A stretch of 64,000 nucleotides of DNA from F1-120-MAGs238 sp964484185 (GCA_964484185.1 CAZAEQ010000014.1:28399-92398); one strand, 5' to 3'. Shown: positions 8,803 through 17,868, counted from the first letter of the stretch. Notes: generated by a model from the letters alone, not told the origin. Translations and numbers: made by a program.

Positions 8803-9690
8803 ATGAGCGCACCAGCAGTTTCAGCGAAAGACACGATTGTTGCAAACGCGATCCGCGAGATCAGTCATATTGCAACGTTGCCGGAAGTGACGCTCAAGAT
8901 CATCAAGATAGTTGAGGATCCCAAGTCAACAGCACAGGACCTGCACAAAGTTGTGAGCAATGACCCAGCACTGTGCTCGCGTATTTTGAAAGTTGTGAAC
9001 TCATCGTTCTACGGATTGCCCGGTCAGATCGGGTCGATTAATCGCGCGATTGTGATGCTTGGATTGAACGCGGTAAAGAACATTGCGATCGCGGCGAGCA
9101 TGTCAAAGTTGTTTAAGGGTGGGGATTTGACGCCCCAGTTCTCGGCAAAACATCTATGGACACATTCGGTGGGAGTTGCGGCGGCCTCGAAGCTGATGGC
9201 AGACACGCTGAAGATCGGTCTGTCTGATGAAGCATTCCTGGCAGGGTTGATGCATGATGTCGGCGTCATGGTGGAATTCCAGCTTGATCGCACGAAGCTC
9301 ATCGAAGTGCTTCAGAAGTCGCTTCCGGACAAGGACGGAGCACCAGGTGCCGACATGCTGGAGATTGAGAATCAGGTTTTTGGCGCGAATCACCAGGATT
9401 TTGGCATGGCCCTGTGCGAAAAATGGAAATTCCCCAAGGCGCTGTGTTTTGTCACTGGGTATCACCACCGACCAATGGAACTTGCATCAGATGCCCGGAC
9501 ACTGACGTGTCTGGTGCATGTTGCGGATCGACTGTCTGCGGAGGCGACCAGTGGCTATCGCCTTGACCTGCCGACACTTACATACGACCCGGCGGTGCTC
9601 GACCACCTGGGACTTGGATCAGACAAGCTGGCTGAACTCCGAACAAAGGTCGCAGAAGTGATCAAATCGGCACCCGAATTCGGCGGCTAA
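8803..9690 (+). CDS. HDOD domain signalling protein
   Basis: A 295-residue cytoplasmic protein made almost entirely of an HDOD domain, a metal-dependent-phosphohydrolase-like fold used in bacterial signalling. Seen: LPEVTLKIIKIVEDP at about 28-42, the SNDPALCSRILKVVNSSFYG core near 55-75, AIVMLG, an HSVGVAAASKLMA helix and the GLMHDVG stretch (about 148-154). HDOD proteins usually lack the full HD catalytic set and regulate motility, competence or stress responses by partner binding. The start at 8803 follows a gggagc ribosome site; a longer overlapping frame upstream is not coding. It is monocistronic: a terminator lies before it and a separate promoter after it. Confidence 0.85.
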   Translation: MSAPAVSAKDTIVANAIREISHIATLPEVTLKIIKIVEDPKSTAQDLHKVVSNDPALCSRILKVVNSSFYGLPGQIGSINRAIVMLGLNAVKNIAIAASMSKLFKGGDLTPQFSAKHLWTHSVGVAAASKLMADTLKIGLSDEAFLAGLMHDVGVMVEFQLDRTKLIEVLQKSLPDKDGAPGADMLEIENQVFGANHQDFGMALCEKWKFPKALCFVTGYHHRPMELASDARTLTCLVHVADRLSAEATSGYRLDLPTLTYDPAVLDHLGLGSDKLAELRTKVAEVIKSAPEFGG

Positions 9691-9759
9691 CAAACGACAG
9701 GCCGGCCTGGGGTAAACACTTCATAAGCCGGAGTTTGTAGTTAAGTTGGGTGGTTTGAC

Positions 9760-9788
9760 TTGACAGACCGATAAGAACGTGTCAAGAT
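9760..9788 (+). promoter_or_regulatory. Sigma-70-type promoter candidate for a small RNA
   Basis: A perfect TTGACA at 9760-9765 is followed after 17 bases by CAAGAT at 9783-9788. The -10 is only a partial match to TATAAT. Transcription would begin near 9795, in a stretch with no convincing protein gene and ahead of a strong terminator. Confidence 0.5.
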
Positions 9789-9794
9789 ACCCCC

Positions 9795-9887
9795 TAAGCT
9801 GTCCTCGTGTGTTAGCCGGGCTGCAATTAACCCACGTCTCTCTTTCTCCCTCCGGGCGGCTGTACAGCAATGTGCGGCCGCCTTTTT
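9795..9887 (+). ncRNA. Candidate small structured RNA
   Basis: The roughly 93-base segment between the promoter at 9760-9788 and the terminator at 9855-9887 lies in the gap between the HDOD gene and surE. Its 5' half folds into a hairpin (9806-9836) with cgtg.gtta pairing to taac.cacg; its 3' half is the terminator hairpin. The small frames across it have no ribosome site and no recognisable protein. It does not show the conserved GGAAGGAAGCAGCC-type core of SRP RNA and is too short for 6S RNA. Alternatively it is just the long 3' end of the HDOD mRNA. I do not recognise the family. Confidence 0.4.
9855..9887 (+). terminator. Intrinsic terminator, 11-bp hairpin
   Basis: ggcggctgtac (9855-9865) pairs with gtgcggccgcc (9872-9882), allowing two G-U pairs, with a six-base loop agcaat and a ttttt tail. 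The T-run fixes the + strand. It ends either the candidate small RNA or the HDOD transcript. Confidence 0.85.
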
Positions 9888-9938
9888 CCGTTGGAAGGTT
9901 AGGAAACGGCTTCGAGGCGACTAGGGAGGATTCTTCCG

Positions 9939-10763
9939 CTATTTTGCGATTCTTGCGTTCCACTTCTGCAGTTTTTCTCGTGCGGTGAGATCGAAGGAAA
10001 GTGGCGTGATGGTGATGCGCTTTTCTTTGAGCAGCTGCTCGACATCAGAACCCTTGTCGATGGTGCGGAAGTCGAGACCGTGGCCGGTGGCCCAGTAGTA
10101 TGGTTCATTGCGTGGATTGAGGCGTTTTTCGAATTTATCGACGAGTCCGTGGCAGTTCATTGGACAGACGGCAATCTCTGGCATTTCCATTTCTGATTCG
10201 ACGGTGGGAATATTTATGGAGAGACATTCGTGACGATCGGGCAGGCCCTGGGCGAGAACGCGATCGAGAGTTTTTCTGGCGAAGACAGAGGAGATATCGA
10301 ATCGCGGCTGGCCGCGGCCGAGTTGGACTGATACGGCGATGGATGGGATGCCCAGGAATGCGGCTTCGAGAGCGGCGGCGACTGTGCCGGAATAGATGGT
10401 GTTGATGCCGCAGTTTGCGCCCGCGTTCATGCCGCTGATGACGAGGTCGGGACGTGCGCTGGTACCATATTTTTCGGGCCAGAGACATTCGACGCCGAGT
10501 TTGACGCAGTCAGCGGGGCGACCATCGATGGCGGTGCCGGACATGAATTCGCGGACGCGGACAATCTCGGTCATGAGCGGTTGGTGAAACGTGACGCCGT
10601 GCGAGGTGGCGCTTTGAACGGTGAGCGGGGCCATGACATCGACTGTGGAACCAGGGCCGCCGAGATGGCCCCCGAGCATGTTCTTTTGGTCGGTGATGGT
10701 TTCAAAGAGGGTGACGATTCCGGGAGCGCGGATGCCGTCGTCGTTGGTAAGAAGGATTTTCAT
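9939..10763 (-). CDS. surE: 5'/3'-nucleotidase SurE
   Basis: A 274-residue SurE, a metal-dependent nucleoside monophosphate phosphatase of the stationary-phase/stress set. Seen: the start MKILLTNDDGIRAPG with the metal-binding DD pair, the SG.N.G.N.G....YSGTVAAA motif in the middle (about 115-135) and the GIPSIAVS strand. The ATG at 10763 is chosen over one four codons upstream because the family starts at MKILLTNDDG. Length is normal for the family. It lies on the same strand as lgt and tatD, 67 bases after lgt, so the three may be cotranscribed. Confidence 0.95.
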   Translation of the reverse strand: MKILLTNDDGIRAPGIVTLFETITDQKNMLGGHLGGPGSTVDVMAPLTVQSATSHGVTFHQPLMTEIVRVREFMSGTAIDGRPADCVKLGVECLWPEKYGTSARPDLVISGMNAGANCGINTIYSGTVAAALEAAFLGIPSIAVSVQLGRGQPRFDISSVFARKTLDRVLAQGLPDRHECLSINIPTVESEMEMPEIAVCPMNCHGLVDKFEKRLNPRNEPYYWATGHGLDFRTIDKGSDVEQLLKEKRITITPLSFDLTAREKLQKWNARIAK

Positions 10764-10830
10764 TCGGCACCACAATAGGCGAGATTGGAATCGACGATTT
10801 TCTCGAACGTCTCGCAGACCGCTCGATGTA

Positions 10831-11883
10831 TCAGTTGGCCTGGACGCCGGTCACTGGCTTGCCTCTCGACAAGACGTACGCGATGACACCGGCGCCCAGA
10901 AGGAACATGAAAGAGCTGAATAGTTGGCCGCGGGAGAGGCCCATGATGTGCTGATGCGCGAGGTGCGAATCTGGCAGTCGCCAGAATTCGGAGACGAAGC
11001 GGGAGATCGCGTAGGTCATCATGAAGAGCGGGCCGATGATGCCGATGCGAGGTTTAAAGAGGAATGCGAGCCAGAGAATGATACCGACACAGAGTCCTTC
11101 GCCCAGTGCTTCGTAGAGCTGGGAAGGGTGACGCGATGAGATGAATGGCTCGAGTTTGGCTGCGAGCGCATTGTCTCCAGCGAGAATCCTGCTCAGCAAT
11201 CGATTCGCGGCTTCATCAATGGATTTATCGGAGGCGAGCGATTGGGTGCGTATGAGCGTTTCAAGCTGGGCGGATTGCTCTGAAGTGAGTTGCAACTCCT
11301 GGCCACTGGTGATTTCGTGCGGGAATTTTACACTCCACCAGGGGCCGGGCTGACCGGGAGGGGAGACGATTTTTCCGAGCAGTTCACCGTTGATGAAATT
11401 GGCGCAGCGGACCAGCAGAATGCCAAAGGGCGTGGCCAGAGCGAGCGCGTCAAAGAGTGCGAGCGGCGACATTTTTCCAGTACGCGTGCCATCGGGGTTT
11501 TTTGTGCCGCGAGACACGAGCATTGTGGCGATCAAGACTCCGGCGAGGCCGCCGTGAAATGACATGCCGCCTTGCGTGAGTCGAAGGACGCCCCAGAATG
11601 GAAAGGAGGAGTTGAATGATGTGATGAGCGAATGTTCGTAGAGGATGCAATAGCCAAGACGGCCGCCCAGGAGCACGCCCATGACGAGCGAGAGCAGCAC
11701 ATCGAAGATGCGATTTTCTGCGAGCGGCGAACGGCCAGTGCGAGCGAGATAGCGAAGGACAAAGTACGCGACGGTGAATGAAGCGATGAACCCGACGCCG
11801 TACCAGCGAACGGCAAGATCACCATAAATCCTGAAGATGATCGGGTCCATGGTGTGGTAGTAGGATGCGAGTGTGGGTGTCAT
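10831..11883 (-). CDS. lgt: Prolipoprotein diacylglyceryl transferase Lgt
   Basis: A 350-residue integral membrane enzyme that transfers diacylglycerol from phosphatidylglycerol to the lipobox Cys of prolipoproteins, consistent with the lipoproteins encoded in this window. Seen: an N-terminal VRWYG motif, GGRLGYCILYE, the essential GGMSFHGG loop, R.ANFINGE, HPSQLYEAL and FR-type membrane helices to the C-terminus. It is longer than E. coli Lgt because of a roughly 60-residue insertion (about 180-240) between the FINGE motif and HPSQ, described as a periplasmic loop. Start ATG lies 10 bases after the tatD stop, indicating cotranscription. Confidence 0.95.
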   Translation of the reverse strand: MTPTLASYYHTMDPIIFRIYGDLAVRWYGVGFIASFTVAYFVLRYLARTGRSPLAENRIFDVLLSLVMGVLLGGRLGYCILYEHSLITSFNSSFPFWGVLRLTQGGMSFHGGLAGVLIATMLVSRGTKNPDGTRTGKMSPLALFDALALATPFGILLVRCANFINGELLGKIVSPPGQPGPWWSVKFPHEITSGQELQLTSEQSAQLETLIRTQSLASDKSIDEAANRLLSRILAGDNALAAKLEPFISSRHPSQLYEALGEGLCVGIILWLAFLFKPRIGIIGPLFMMTYAISRFVSEFWRLPDSHLAHQHIMGLSRGQLFSSFMFLLGAGVIAYVLSRGKPVTGVQAN

Positions 11884-11892
11884 GATTGGTTT

Positions 11893-12702
11893 TCAGCGGG
11901 CATCGATTCCGAAGAATCGTTTGGTGTTGGCGTTGAGGATTTCGTGGAACTGGGAGAATGGAATGCCGCGGACTTCGGCGAGTTTTTGTGCGGTGTAGCT
12001 GGTCATGTAGGGAGCGCAGGGACGGGTGGTGCGTTTGGGTTCGGGGCTGAGATAGGGTGCATCGGTCTCGACCATCAGGCGATCCAGCGGCACAAGTTTC
12101 GCGGCTTCGCGAACTTCTGCAGCGCTGCTGTATGTGAGAACGCCGGTGAACGAGACGCAGGCACCGAAGTCCAGGAGCGAGCGCATGTCGGCGGTTGAGC
12201 CGGTGAAGCAGTGGAATACGTAGCTTCCGGGATCGAACGGTTGACTCTTGAGAATCGGCATGAGCTCTGCAAAGGCCTCGCGGCAGTGAATGACGATGGG
12301 CTTGTTGATGCCCTGCGACCTGGCAGTCTTCATGACTTCGAGTTGCTGCGCGAGCACAGTGTGCTGAACATCCTTGAGCGGCTTCTTATGGAAGTTATCC
12401 AGACCCAGTTCACCCCAGGCGACGCATTTGGGGTGGGCAATGACCTTGAGGATGTTCTCCCACACCATCTCGCGGTCGCTATAGAGAGGATGCACGCCGC
12501 TGGTGCACCAGACGCGTTCGTAGTGCTCGGCGAGGGCGAGGACTTCGAGGCAGTCACTCGTATTCGTTGAAATAGAGATGCAGCCAGAAACCCCATGTGC
12601 GGCGGCCTCGTCCAGAACCGCCTGGGTCTTGTCCTTGAAATCCGGGAAGGTGAGATGGCAATGCGTGTCGATCACGCAGGAGGATACGACCGATCGCGCC
12701 AA
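11893..12702 (-). CDS. tatD: TatD family metal-dependent DNase
   Basis: A member of the TatD family (metal-dependent hydrolase, 3'-5' exonuclease-like). Seen: IDTHCHL (metal ligands), the GVHP motif, GELGLD, PIVIHCREA, FHCFTGS and ETDAPYLSP, all in family order. No ATG is available near the N-terminus: the frame can start at TTG 12702 or GTG 12675. The GTG gives MIDTHCHL, the usual family start, but neither has a good ribosome site, so the first nine residues are uncertain. It is divergent from the PIG-L gene, whose ATG is only 12 bases away from the TTG, so promoters must overlap coding sequence. Downstream it is followed by lgt after 9 bases. Confidence 0.92.
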   Translation of the reverse strand: MARSVVSSCVIDTHCHLTFPDFKDKTQAVLDEAAAHGVSGCISISTNTSDCLEVLALAEHYERVWCTSGVHPLYSDREMVWENILKVIAHPKCVAWGELGLDNFHKKPLKDVQHTVLAQQLEVMKTARSQGINKPIVIHCREAFAELMPILKSQPFDPGSYVFHCFTGSTADMRSLLDFGACVSFTGVLTYSSAAEVREAAKLVPLDRLMVETDAPYLSPEPKRTTRPCAPYMTSYTAQKLAEVRGIPFSQFHEILNANTKRFFGIDAR

Positions 12703-12714
12703 CGATCACGGAAT

Positions 12715-13446
12715 ATGGCGAACATCCTTGTAGTGGGCCCGCACCCTGATGATCAAGAAATTGGCATGGGGGGCACGATTGCCCGTCTGGCGGACCAGGG
12801 ACATGACATTCTGATCCTGGATATGACTGATGGATGCCCCACTCCGATCGGAGATCGACCGACGAGATTGAAGGAAGCTGAGGCGGCGCTGGCATGCTTG
12901 CAGGGGACCAGCCCCACCGCCAGGCCGATTCGGCGGGTGTTACTTGATCTGTCCAATCGGCGAGTCGAACACACGCTGGAAGCACGCCACAAGGTTGCGG
13001 GAGTGATTCGAGCACACCAGGCTCAGATCGTTTTCCTGCCTCATGCTGAAGATGCACATCCAGATCATCGCGCGGTGACCCGGATTGTGGAGGATGCTAG
13101 ATTTGATGCGAAACTAACCAAGGTTGACATGCCTTGCCCGGCCGGATTTTCGGCAATCGGGCCTCCGATCTATCCCAAGTGGATGTTCTACTACTTCTGT
13201 TCACATCTGCGAAGCGTGCCCGCGCCGACGTTTATGGTGGATACGAGCGGGTACAGCGACAAGAAGATCGCGGCCGTCAGTGCGTATCGGACACAGTTTG
13301 AGATGAACCCGAAGAACGCGGGATTTCCGGAGCGATTGAAATCGTGGGATGTGTATTTTGGATCGCGGCTGGGGACGACAACCGCGGAGCCGTTCTTCGC
13401 CATCGAGCCGATCGGGCTTGCATCACTCGCCGGATTGGCAATGTAA
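12715..13446 (+). CDS. PIG-L/LmbE family deacetylase, BshB-like
   Basis: A 243-residue zinc-dependent N-acetylglucosaminyl deacetylase-like enzyme. Zinc motif HPDDQEIG lies at about 9-16, a TDG.PTP segment at about 38-44, and the distal HPDH at about 115-118; the C-terminal GSRLG..TAEPF resembles the end of bacillithiol-type deacetylases. The family removes acetyl groups from GlcNAc conjugates (BshB, MshB, PIG-L). Bacillithiol synthesis is a possibility, but no bshA or bshC is in the window. The ATG at 12715 is preferred over the upstream frame that runs antisense through tatD. Confidence 0.85.
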   Translation: MANILVVGPHPDDQEIGMGGTIARLADQGHDILILDMTDGCPTPIGDRPTRLKEAEAALACLQGTSPTARPIRRVLLDLSNRRVEHTLEARHKVAGVIRAHQAQIVFLPHAEDAHPDHRAVTRIVEDARFDAKLTKVDMPCPAGFSAIGPPIYPKWMFYYFCSHLRSVPAPTFMVDTSGYSDKKIAAVSAYRTQFEMNPKNAGFPERLKSWDVYFGSRLGTTTAEPFFAIEPIGLASLAGLAM

Positions 13447-13502
13447 TTGCGAATTGGCTTGAACGGCGCGCGATGCACGCAACAATCTGGCGGAATTCTT
13501 GA

Positions 13503-15152
13503 ATGAACCCAACCGCTGCGCTGCTTGAACCTGAGATTCGTGAACTGGTCGAAGAAGGCCGGTATAGCGAGCTGCGCGGCGTACTTTCCGAGCTTCCCAA
13601 CGCCGACGTCGCGGACATTCTGGCGGAACTGCCCCCGGAGAAGGCAGCACTGGCTTTTCGGTTTTTGCCCCATGATGATGCCGCGGAAACGTTCTCATAT
13701 CTTGAGAGCGACAAGCAAGAAGAGATCATCAACAAGCTGGGCAATGAAGTCTCGGTAGGAATTATCGAGAACATGAGCCCGGATGACCGGGCGAAGCTGA
13801 TCGATGAACTGCCGCACGACTGTGCCCAGCGCATCGTCGCATCGCTCTCGCCAGAAACGCGGGCATCAACCCAGGCGATTTTGGGATATCCGCCCAAGTC
13901 GGTCGGGCGACTGATGACGCCGGACTATGTCGCGGTCAAGCCGGGCTGGACAATCGCCCAGACGCTTCAGCACATTCGCAAATACGGGAGTGATGCCGAA
14001 ACACTGAACGTCATATACGTGGTCGACGCGGCGGGAAAGCTGATTGATGACATTCGCGTGCGGCAGCTATTGCTGTCAGATGTATCGACGCCGATCGACA
14101 CGCTGATGAATCAGTCGTATTACTGGCTGACAGCGGACCAGCCGCAATCAGAAGCTGTCGAAATGATGCGGCGGTATGACCGCACCGCACTTCCTGTGGT
14201 TGACTCGCGCGGGCACCTGATCGGGATCGTGACACACGACGACGTGGCCGACGTTGCCGAAGAGCAGACAACCGAAGGAATTCACAAGCTCGGCGGCGTG
14301 TCCGCCCTTGAAGAACCGTTCATGTCGGCGAGCGTGTTCTCACTGTTCAAGAAGCGGGCTCCGTGGCTCGGCCTGCTCTTCATGTCAGAATTACTGACTT
14401 CAAACGCGATCGGGTTTTTTGAGAACGAGATTCAACGCGCCGCTATTCTCGCCGCTTTCATTCCAGCGATTATTTCATCTGGTGGCAACTCCGGCTCACA
14501 GGCTTCGACACTTGTCATTCGAGCTCTTGGCCTGAAAGAAATTGACCTCTCGGATTGGTGGAAGATTCTGAAGAGAGAGTGTGCTGTCGCAGTCATGCTT
14601 GGCCTCATGGTTGGCGCACTGGGATTCATTCGCATCAATATCTGGGGGGCATTTGGACTGTTTCGCGACAACAACGTCGCTGATCACTTCACGATACTCG
14701 GCGTCACCATTGCCGTAACGCTGATCGGGGTTGTCATCTGGGGCAGCGTAATGGGCGCAATGTTGCCGCTGCTCATGAAGAAATTGAAGTTTGATCCAGC
14801 GGGTAGCAGCACGCCGCTGGTTGCGACTTTGGTCGATGTGACCGGTATCGTCATTTACTTCAGTTGCGCGATGCTCATCTTGAAGTCAACAATTCTGCGA
14901 CCAGACCTCGCCGACATGGCGGTACACAGCTATGCAACCGTTGAGATTGTTTCGATTGACGGCTACCAGGACGGCGACAAAAACCTCGAAATGACTGTCA
15001 GGACACCTCAGCAGAAGGAGCTCGGAAAATTCAGCCTGGTGGCGATCCCGATGAAGAGCCTTGCCGATCGAGCGATACCCAAAGTGGGTGACACAGTGAT
15101 CCTTGAATTTACATCGCAAAAAGGCAAAGTCGTGGATGAATCGCCGCGCTGA
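13503..15152 (+). CDS. mgtE: Magnesium transporter MgtE
   Basis: A 549-residue Mg2+ channel/transporter of the MgtE family. Order seen: N-terminal superhelical domain (about 10-130; LPNADVADILAELP, DD..ETFSYL), two CBS domains (about 135-260; GRLMTPDYV, LPVVD..G.LIGIVTHDD) that sense Mg2+, then five membrane segments (about 290-480) including the SGGNSGSQAST pore-helix motif. An extra C-terminal soluble tail of about 65 residues follows the last helix; typical MgtE proteins end shortly after the membrane part. The tail has no recognised domain. Start ATG lies 56 bases after the deacetylase gene; the two may share a transcript. Confidence 0.94.
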   Translation: MNPTAALLEPEIRELVEEGRYSELRGVLSELPNADVADILAELPPEKAALAFRFLPHDDAAETFSYLESDKQEEIINKLGNEVSVGIIENMSPDDRAKLIDELPHDCAQRIVASLSPETRASTQAILGYPPKSVGRLMTPDYVAVKPGWTIAQTLQHIRKYGSDAETLNVIYVVDAAGKLIDDIRVRQLLLSDVSTPIDTLMNQSYYWLTADQPQSEAVEMMRRYDRTALPVVDSRGHLIGIVTHDDVADVAEEQTTEGIHKLGGVSALEEPFMSASVFSLFKKRAPWLGLLFMSELLTSNAIGFFENEIQRAAILAAFIPAIISSGGNSGSQASTLVIRALGLKEIDLSDWWKILKRECAVAVMLGLMVGALGFIRINIWGAFGLFRDNNVADHFTILGVTIAVTLIGVVIWGSVMGAMLPLLMKKLKFDPAGSSTPLVATLVDVTGIVIYFSCAMLILKSTILRPDLADMAVHSYATVEIVSIDGYQDGDKNLEMTVRTPQQKELGKFSLVAIPMKSLADRAIPKVGDTVILEFTSQKGKVVDESPR

Positions 15153-15168
15153 TGAGGGACTGGCTTCG

Positions 15169-15909
15169 CTACCGAGTGATTGCGCCTGAACTATTGAGAT
15201 CCAACACCTTCTCCACCTTGTTTTCAGTCTGAACCAGATCTTCATACGTCATGATCGCACTCGCCGCGAGCTCAATCGTCGTGCGACTGACCGTGTGAGC
15301 ATCGGCTCGAGACATCCGCACAGACACTTCCTTTCGATCGTCCCATGCGTGTCGATGAAACGCATCTTGTGCATCCGGCGTGAACCGCCCGCTGGCAAGC
15401 AACTCGTCGAACATGTTCCGCCGCGGCCCATCCACAACCTCATCGCCAAGCCCAGACGATGCGAACATCAGCGGCTGAATGTTCGCACGTACATCGTGAA
15501 TGTAAATCGTCTCACCATCGCTCTGCGCCATGCACCAGCGATACCGCTCGATCATGAACACTTTGAATGGCGGGAACTCTGATGCATCCATTTCCTGAAT
15601 CAGCGCTGCGGATTCCACCGCGTTCTTCGCGTCTAGAAGCTTGGGAACAATGAGCCCGCGTGAACGCTTGCCTTCAGCAGCACTGGCCCGCGGCGACCTG
15701 GTCGTAGAATTCAGCAAACACACCACAAGCCCCGCCGAGTTCACACCCATCCATGTCCCACGTGACACCGGATCAATCGGCATGAGCGCGGCATACTCCC
15801 CAGTCTGGACTACCACCGGTGGAAGCGCTGCCGCGCGGGTCCGCAACTCATCTCGATTAAAGACAACGCGCAGGCGGCCAGAAAATGACGCAAAAGTCAA
15901 TGTACACAC
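15169..15909 (-). CDS. NRDE (TANGO2-like) family protein
   Basis: A 246-residue protein of the NRDE/TANGO2 family, recognised by the CTLTF start, the VFNRDE motif near residue 20, and the SRGTWMGVN stretch with a following LLN. The GTG at 15909 is chosen as start because it gives the family's MCTLTF N-terminus and follows a tggaagga ribosome site; a GTG 15 codons upstream lacks this. The biochemical role is not settled; eukaryotic TANGO2 is linked to lipid or heme handling, and the N-terminal Cys resembles Ntn-hydrolase nucleophiles. Convergent with mgtE, 16 bases apart. Confidence 0.85.
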   Translation of the reverse strand: MCTLTFASFSGRLRVVFNRDELRTRAAALPPVVVQTGEYAALMPIDPVSRGTWMGVNSAGLVVCLLNSTTRSPRASAAEGKRSRGLIVPKLLDAKNAVESAALIQEMDASEFPPFKVFMIERYRWCMAQSDGETIYIHDVRANIQPLMFASSGLGDEVVDGPRRNMFDELLASGRFTPDAQDAFHRHAWDDRKEVSVRMSRADAHTVSRTTIELAASAIMTYEDLVQTENKVEKVLDLNSSGAITR

Positions 15910-16015
15910 CGGCGCAGGTTTCCTTCCAGTTCTGGCACTTTCGAGCAATTTCACCAGATCCTAAGCGATCTAGCCACTTGCAGCGGCAGCAAACTTGTGA
16001 TATTCTCAAGACCCC

Positions 16016-17617
16016 ATGATCGCTCGCGTGCAATCGTACTTGTTGGCCGGAATCGATGCCCTCCCTTGCGAGGTCGAGATCGACTTTTCGGAGAAAGACC
16101 CAGGCGAGGGCGAGCCACACACCAACGTCGTCGGCCTGCCCGATGCCGCCGTCAAAGAATCCAACGACCGCGTCCGCGCGGCGATCTACAACAGCAATCT
16201 GAAAGTTCCGCACGGATACATCCTCGTCAACCTCGCGCCCGCTGATGTTCGCAAAGAGGGCCCCGTCTACGACTTGCCGATTGCCATCGGCCTGCTCGCC
16301 GCACAAGGCATCATCGGCCGCAAAGAAAAACCCGCTGCGACAGTTCCACCAGATGCGTTCCCAGAATCCAAAGCCTGGAAGAGTCTCAACAATACTGGCC
16401 TGGACATGCGCAAGTTCCTATTTGCAGGCGAACTCGCGCTCGATGGTCGCTTGCGTCCGATCAAAGGTGTGATCGCACTTGCCGCGCTCGCCAAGTCTCG
16501 CAACATGCAAGGCGTCATCGTCCCCTGGGAAAATGGTTCCGAGGCCGCGGTCGTGCAAGGCATCGAGGTCTACGGAGTCCGCACGCTCGCCGAAGCAGTC
16601 GGCCTGCTCACCGGCGCGCTCGAAGCTCAGCCCGTCCCAACTCCCGACATCTTTTCCATTCTCACCACCGCTTCCTCACCGATCGATTTCGTCGATGTCC
16701 GCGGCCAGGAAGGCGTCAAACGCGCCATGACTCTCGCCGCCGCCGGCGCACACAACATTCTCATGCTCGGGCCCGCGGGCACTGGCAAGACCATGATGGC
16801 TAAAGCGCTGCCGGGAATCCTGCCGCCGCTTACGGCCGAAGAGGCCATCGATATCACGCGCATCTATTCGAGCGCGGGTGCATTGCCTCCGGGCCAGGGA
16901 CTCATCAGCACACGCCCCGTCCGCACGCCCCACCACACCGCGAGCGCTCCCGCTATCGTCGGCGGCGGAGCCATCCCGCGTCCGGGCGAAATCTCACTCG
17001 CGCATCACGGTGTCCTCTTCCTCGACGAATTGCCCGAGTTTCCTCGGGTAGTTCTCGAGACACTTCGCCAACCACTCGAAGACCACGTCGTCACCATCGC
17101 CCGCGCTGCCGGCAGCCTGAAATTCCCGGCCAGTTTCATGCTCGTCGCCGCAATGAATCCGACACCCAAAGGCGATATGCCCACGAACGACTTCGGCAAG
17201 TTCGCGATGGAGCGATACCTGGCAAAAATCTCCGGCCCCCTGCTCGACCGCATCGACATCCACGTCGAAGCCCCCGCCGTACCGTGGAAAGAACTATCGA
17301 AAGCTCCCACCGGCACCAGCACCGCGACAATGCGTGCTGATGTTCTCAAGGCTCGCGAAAAGCAAATTGCGCGCCAAGGTGCGGCGTGCCCCAACGCGAG
17401 ACTTTCAGGCAAGCAACTCGACACACTCGCCCCCATGACCGATGCCGCCCACACACTGCTGGGCCAGGCGATGACCGAAATGGGTTTGAGCGCCCGCGCC
17501 TACGACAAGATCCGCCGCGTTGCTCGCACGATTGCGGATATTGCGGGCGAAGAAGTTTTGGATGTTGCGCACGTTTCAGAGGCGGTGCAGTATCGATTGT
17601 TGGATCGAAAGGTGTAA
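16016..17617 (+). CDS. comM: YifB/ComM family AAA+ ATPase (Mg-chelatase-like)
   Basis: A 533-residue protein with the standard three-part layout of ComM/YifB: N-terminal Lon-protease-like fold (about 1-170; VQSYLLAGIDA, FV.IVGLPDAAVKES), central AAA+ domain with Walker A GPAGTGKT near 253-260 and Walker B GVLFLDELPEF near 335-345, and a C-terminal helical Mg-chelatase domain (LDRIDIHVE, SARAYDKIRRVARTIAD). ComM is a hexameric branch-migration helicase acting in homologous recombination of incoming DNA in naturally competent bacteria. The gene stands alone between two minus-strand genes. A slightly longer N-domain than E. coli YifB is present. Confidence 0.93.
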   Translation: MIARVQSYLLAGIDALPCEVEIDFSEKDPGEGEPHTNVVGLPDAAVKESNDRVRAAIYNSNLKVPHGYILVNLAPADVRKEGPVYDLPIAIGLLAAQGIIGRKEKPAATVPPDAFPESKAWKSLNNTGLDMRKFLFAGELALDGRLRPIKGVIALAALAKSRNMQGVIVPWENGSEAAVVQGIEVYGVRTLAEAVGLLTGALEAQPVPTPDIFSILTTASSPIDFVDVRGQEGVKRAMTLAAAGAHNILMLGPAGTGKTMMAKALPGILPPLTAEEAIDITRIYSSAGALPPGQGLISTRPVRTPHHTASAPAIVGGGAIPRPGEISLAHHGVLFLDELPEFPRVVLETLRQPLEDHVVTIARAAGSLKFPASFMLVAAMNPTPKGDMPTNDFGKFAMERYLAKISGPLLDRIDIHVEAPAVPWKELSKAPTGTSTATMRADVLKAREKQIARQGAACPNARLSGKQLDTLAPMTDAAHTLLGQAMTEMGLSARAYDKIRRVARTIADIAGEEVLDVAHVSEAVQYRLLDRKV

Positions 17618-17649
17618 TACTTCGCGACGGACGCCGCAAGTGTCCCTGC

Positions 17650-17868
17650 TTATTTCTTAGCAGACAGGATCCCAAATATTGAGAACATGAACAGGATCAC
17701 GCCCAACCCGAGATAGAGAGCTCTCCCGCCATCGCGCCCTATGACACTTACTACCCGCGATTGCGCTGATTTGGATGCCATCAGAATGTCCCAATCGAAC
17801 ACGCTTCCGCACATCAAGTAGATTGAAGCGATCATCACTATCGCACTTAACAACTGCGATACCTCCAC
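17650..17868 (-). CDS. Small Imm17-like two-helix membrane protein
   Basis: A small protein of up to 72 residues with two hydrophobic helices (about 5-24 and 50-68) separated by a loop holding FDWDILMASK and a GRDGGRA motif. This layout resembles Immunity protein 17 family members, which have two helices around an (N/D)WDW loop and a GR-containing segment. The likeness is by eye and moderate. The frame can begin at GTG 17868; a TTG at 17853 has a better-spaced ggagg upstream and is an alternative. No polymorphic toxin is adjacent: the upstream neighbour encodes a GNAT enzyme on the same strand. Confidence 0.5.
   Translation of the reverse strand: MEVSQLLSAIVMIASIYLMCGSVFDWDILMASKSAQSRVVSVIGRDGGRALYLGLGVILFMFSIFGILSAKK

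Noticed and set aside
9795..9887. SRP (4.5S) RNA or 6S RNA
   Set aside because: The conserved SRP core and the long 6S bulged stem are not present; kept only as an unassigned small RNA candidate.
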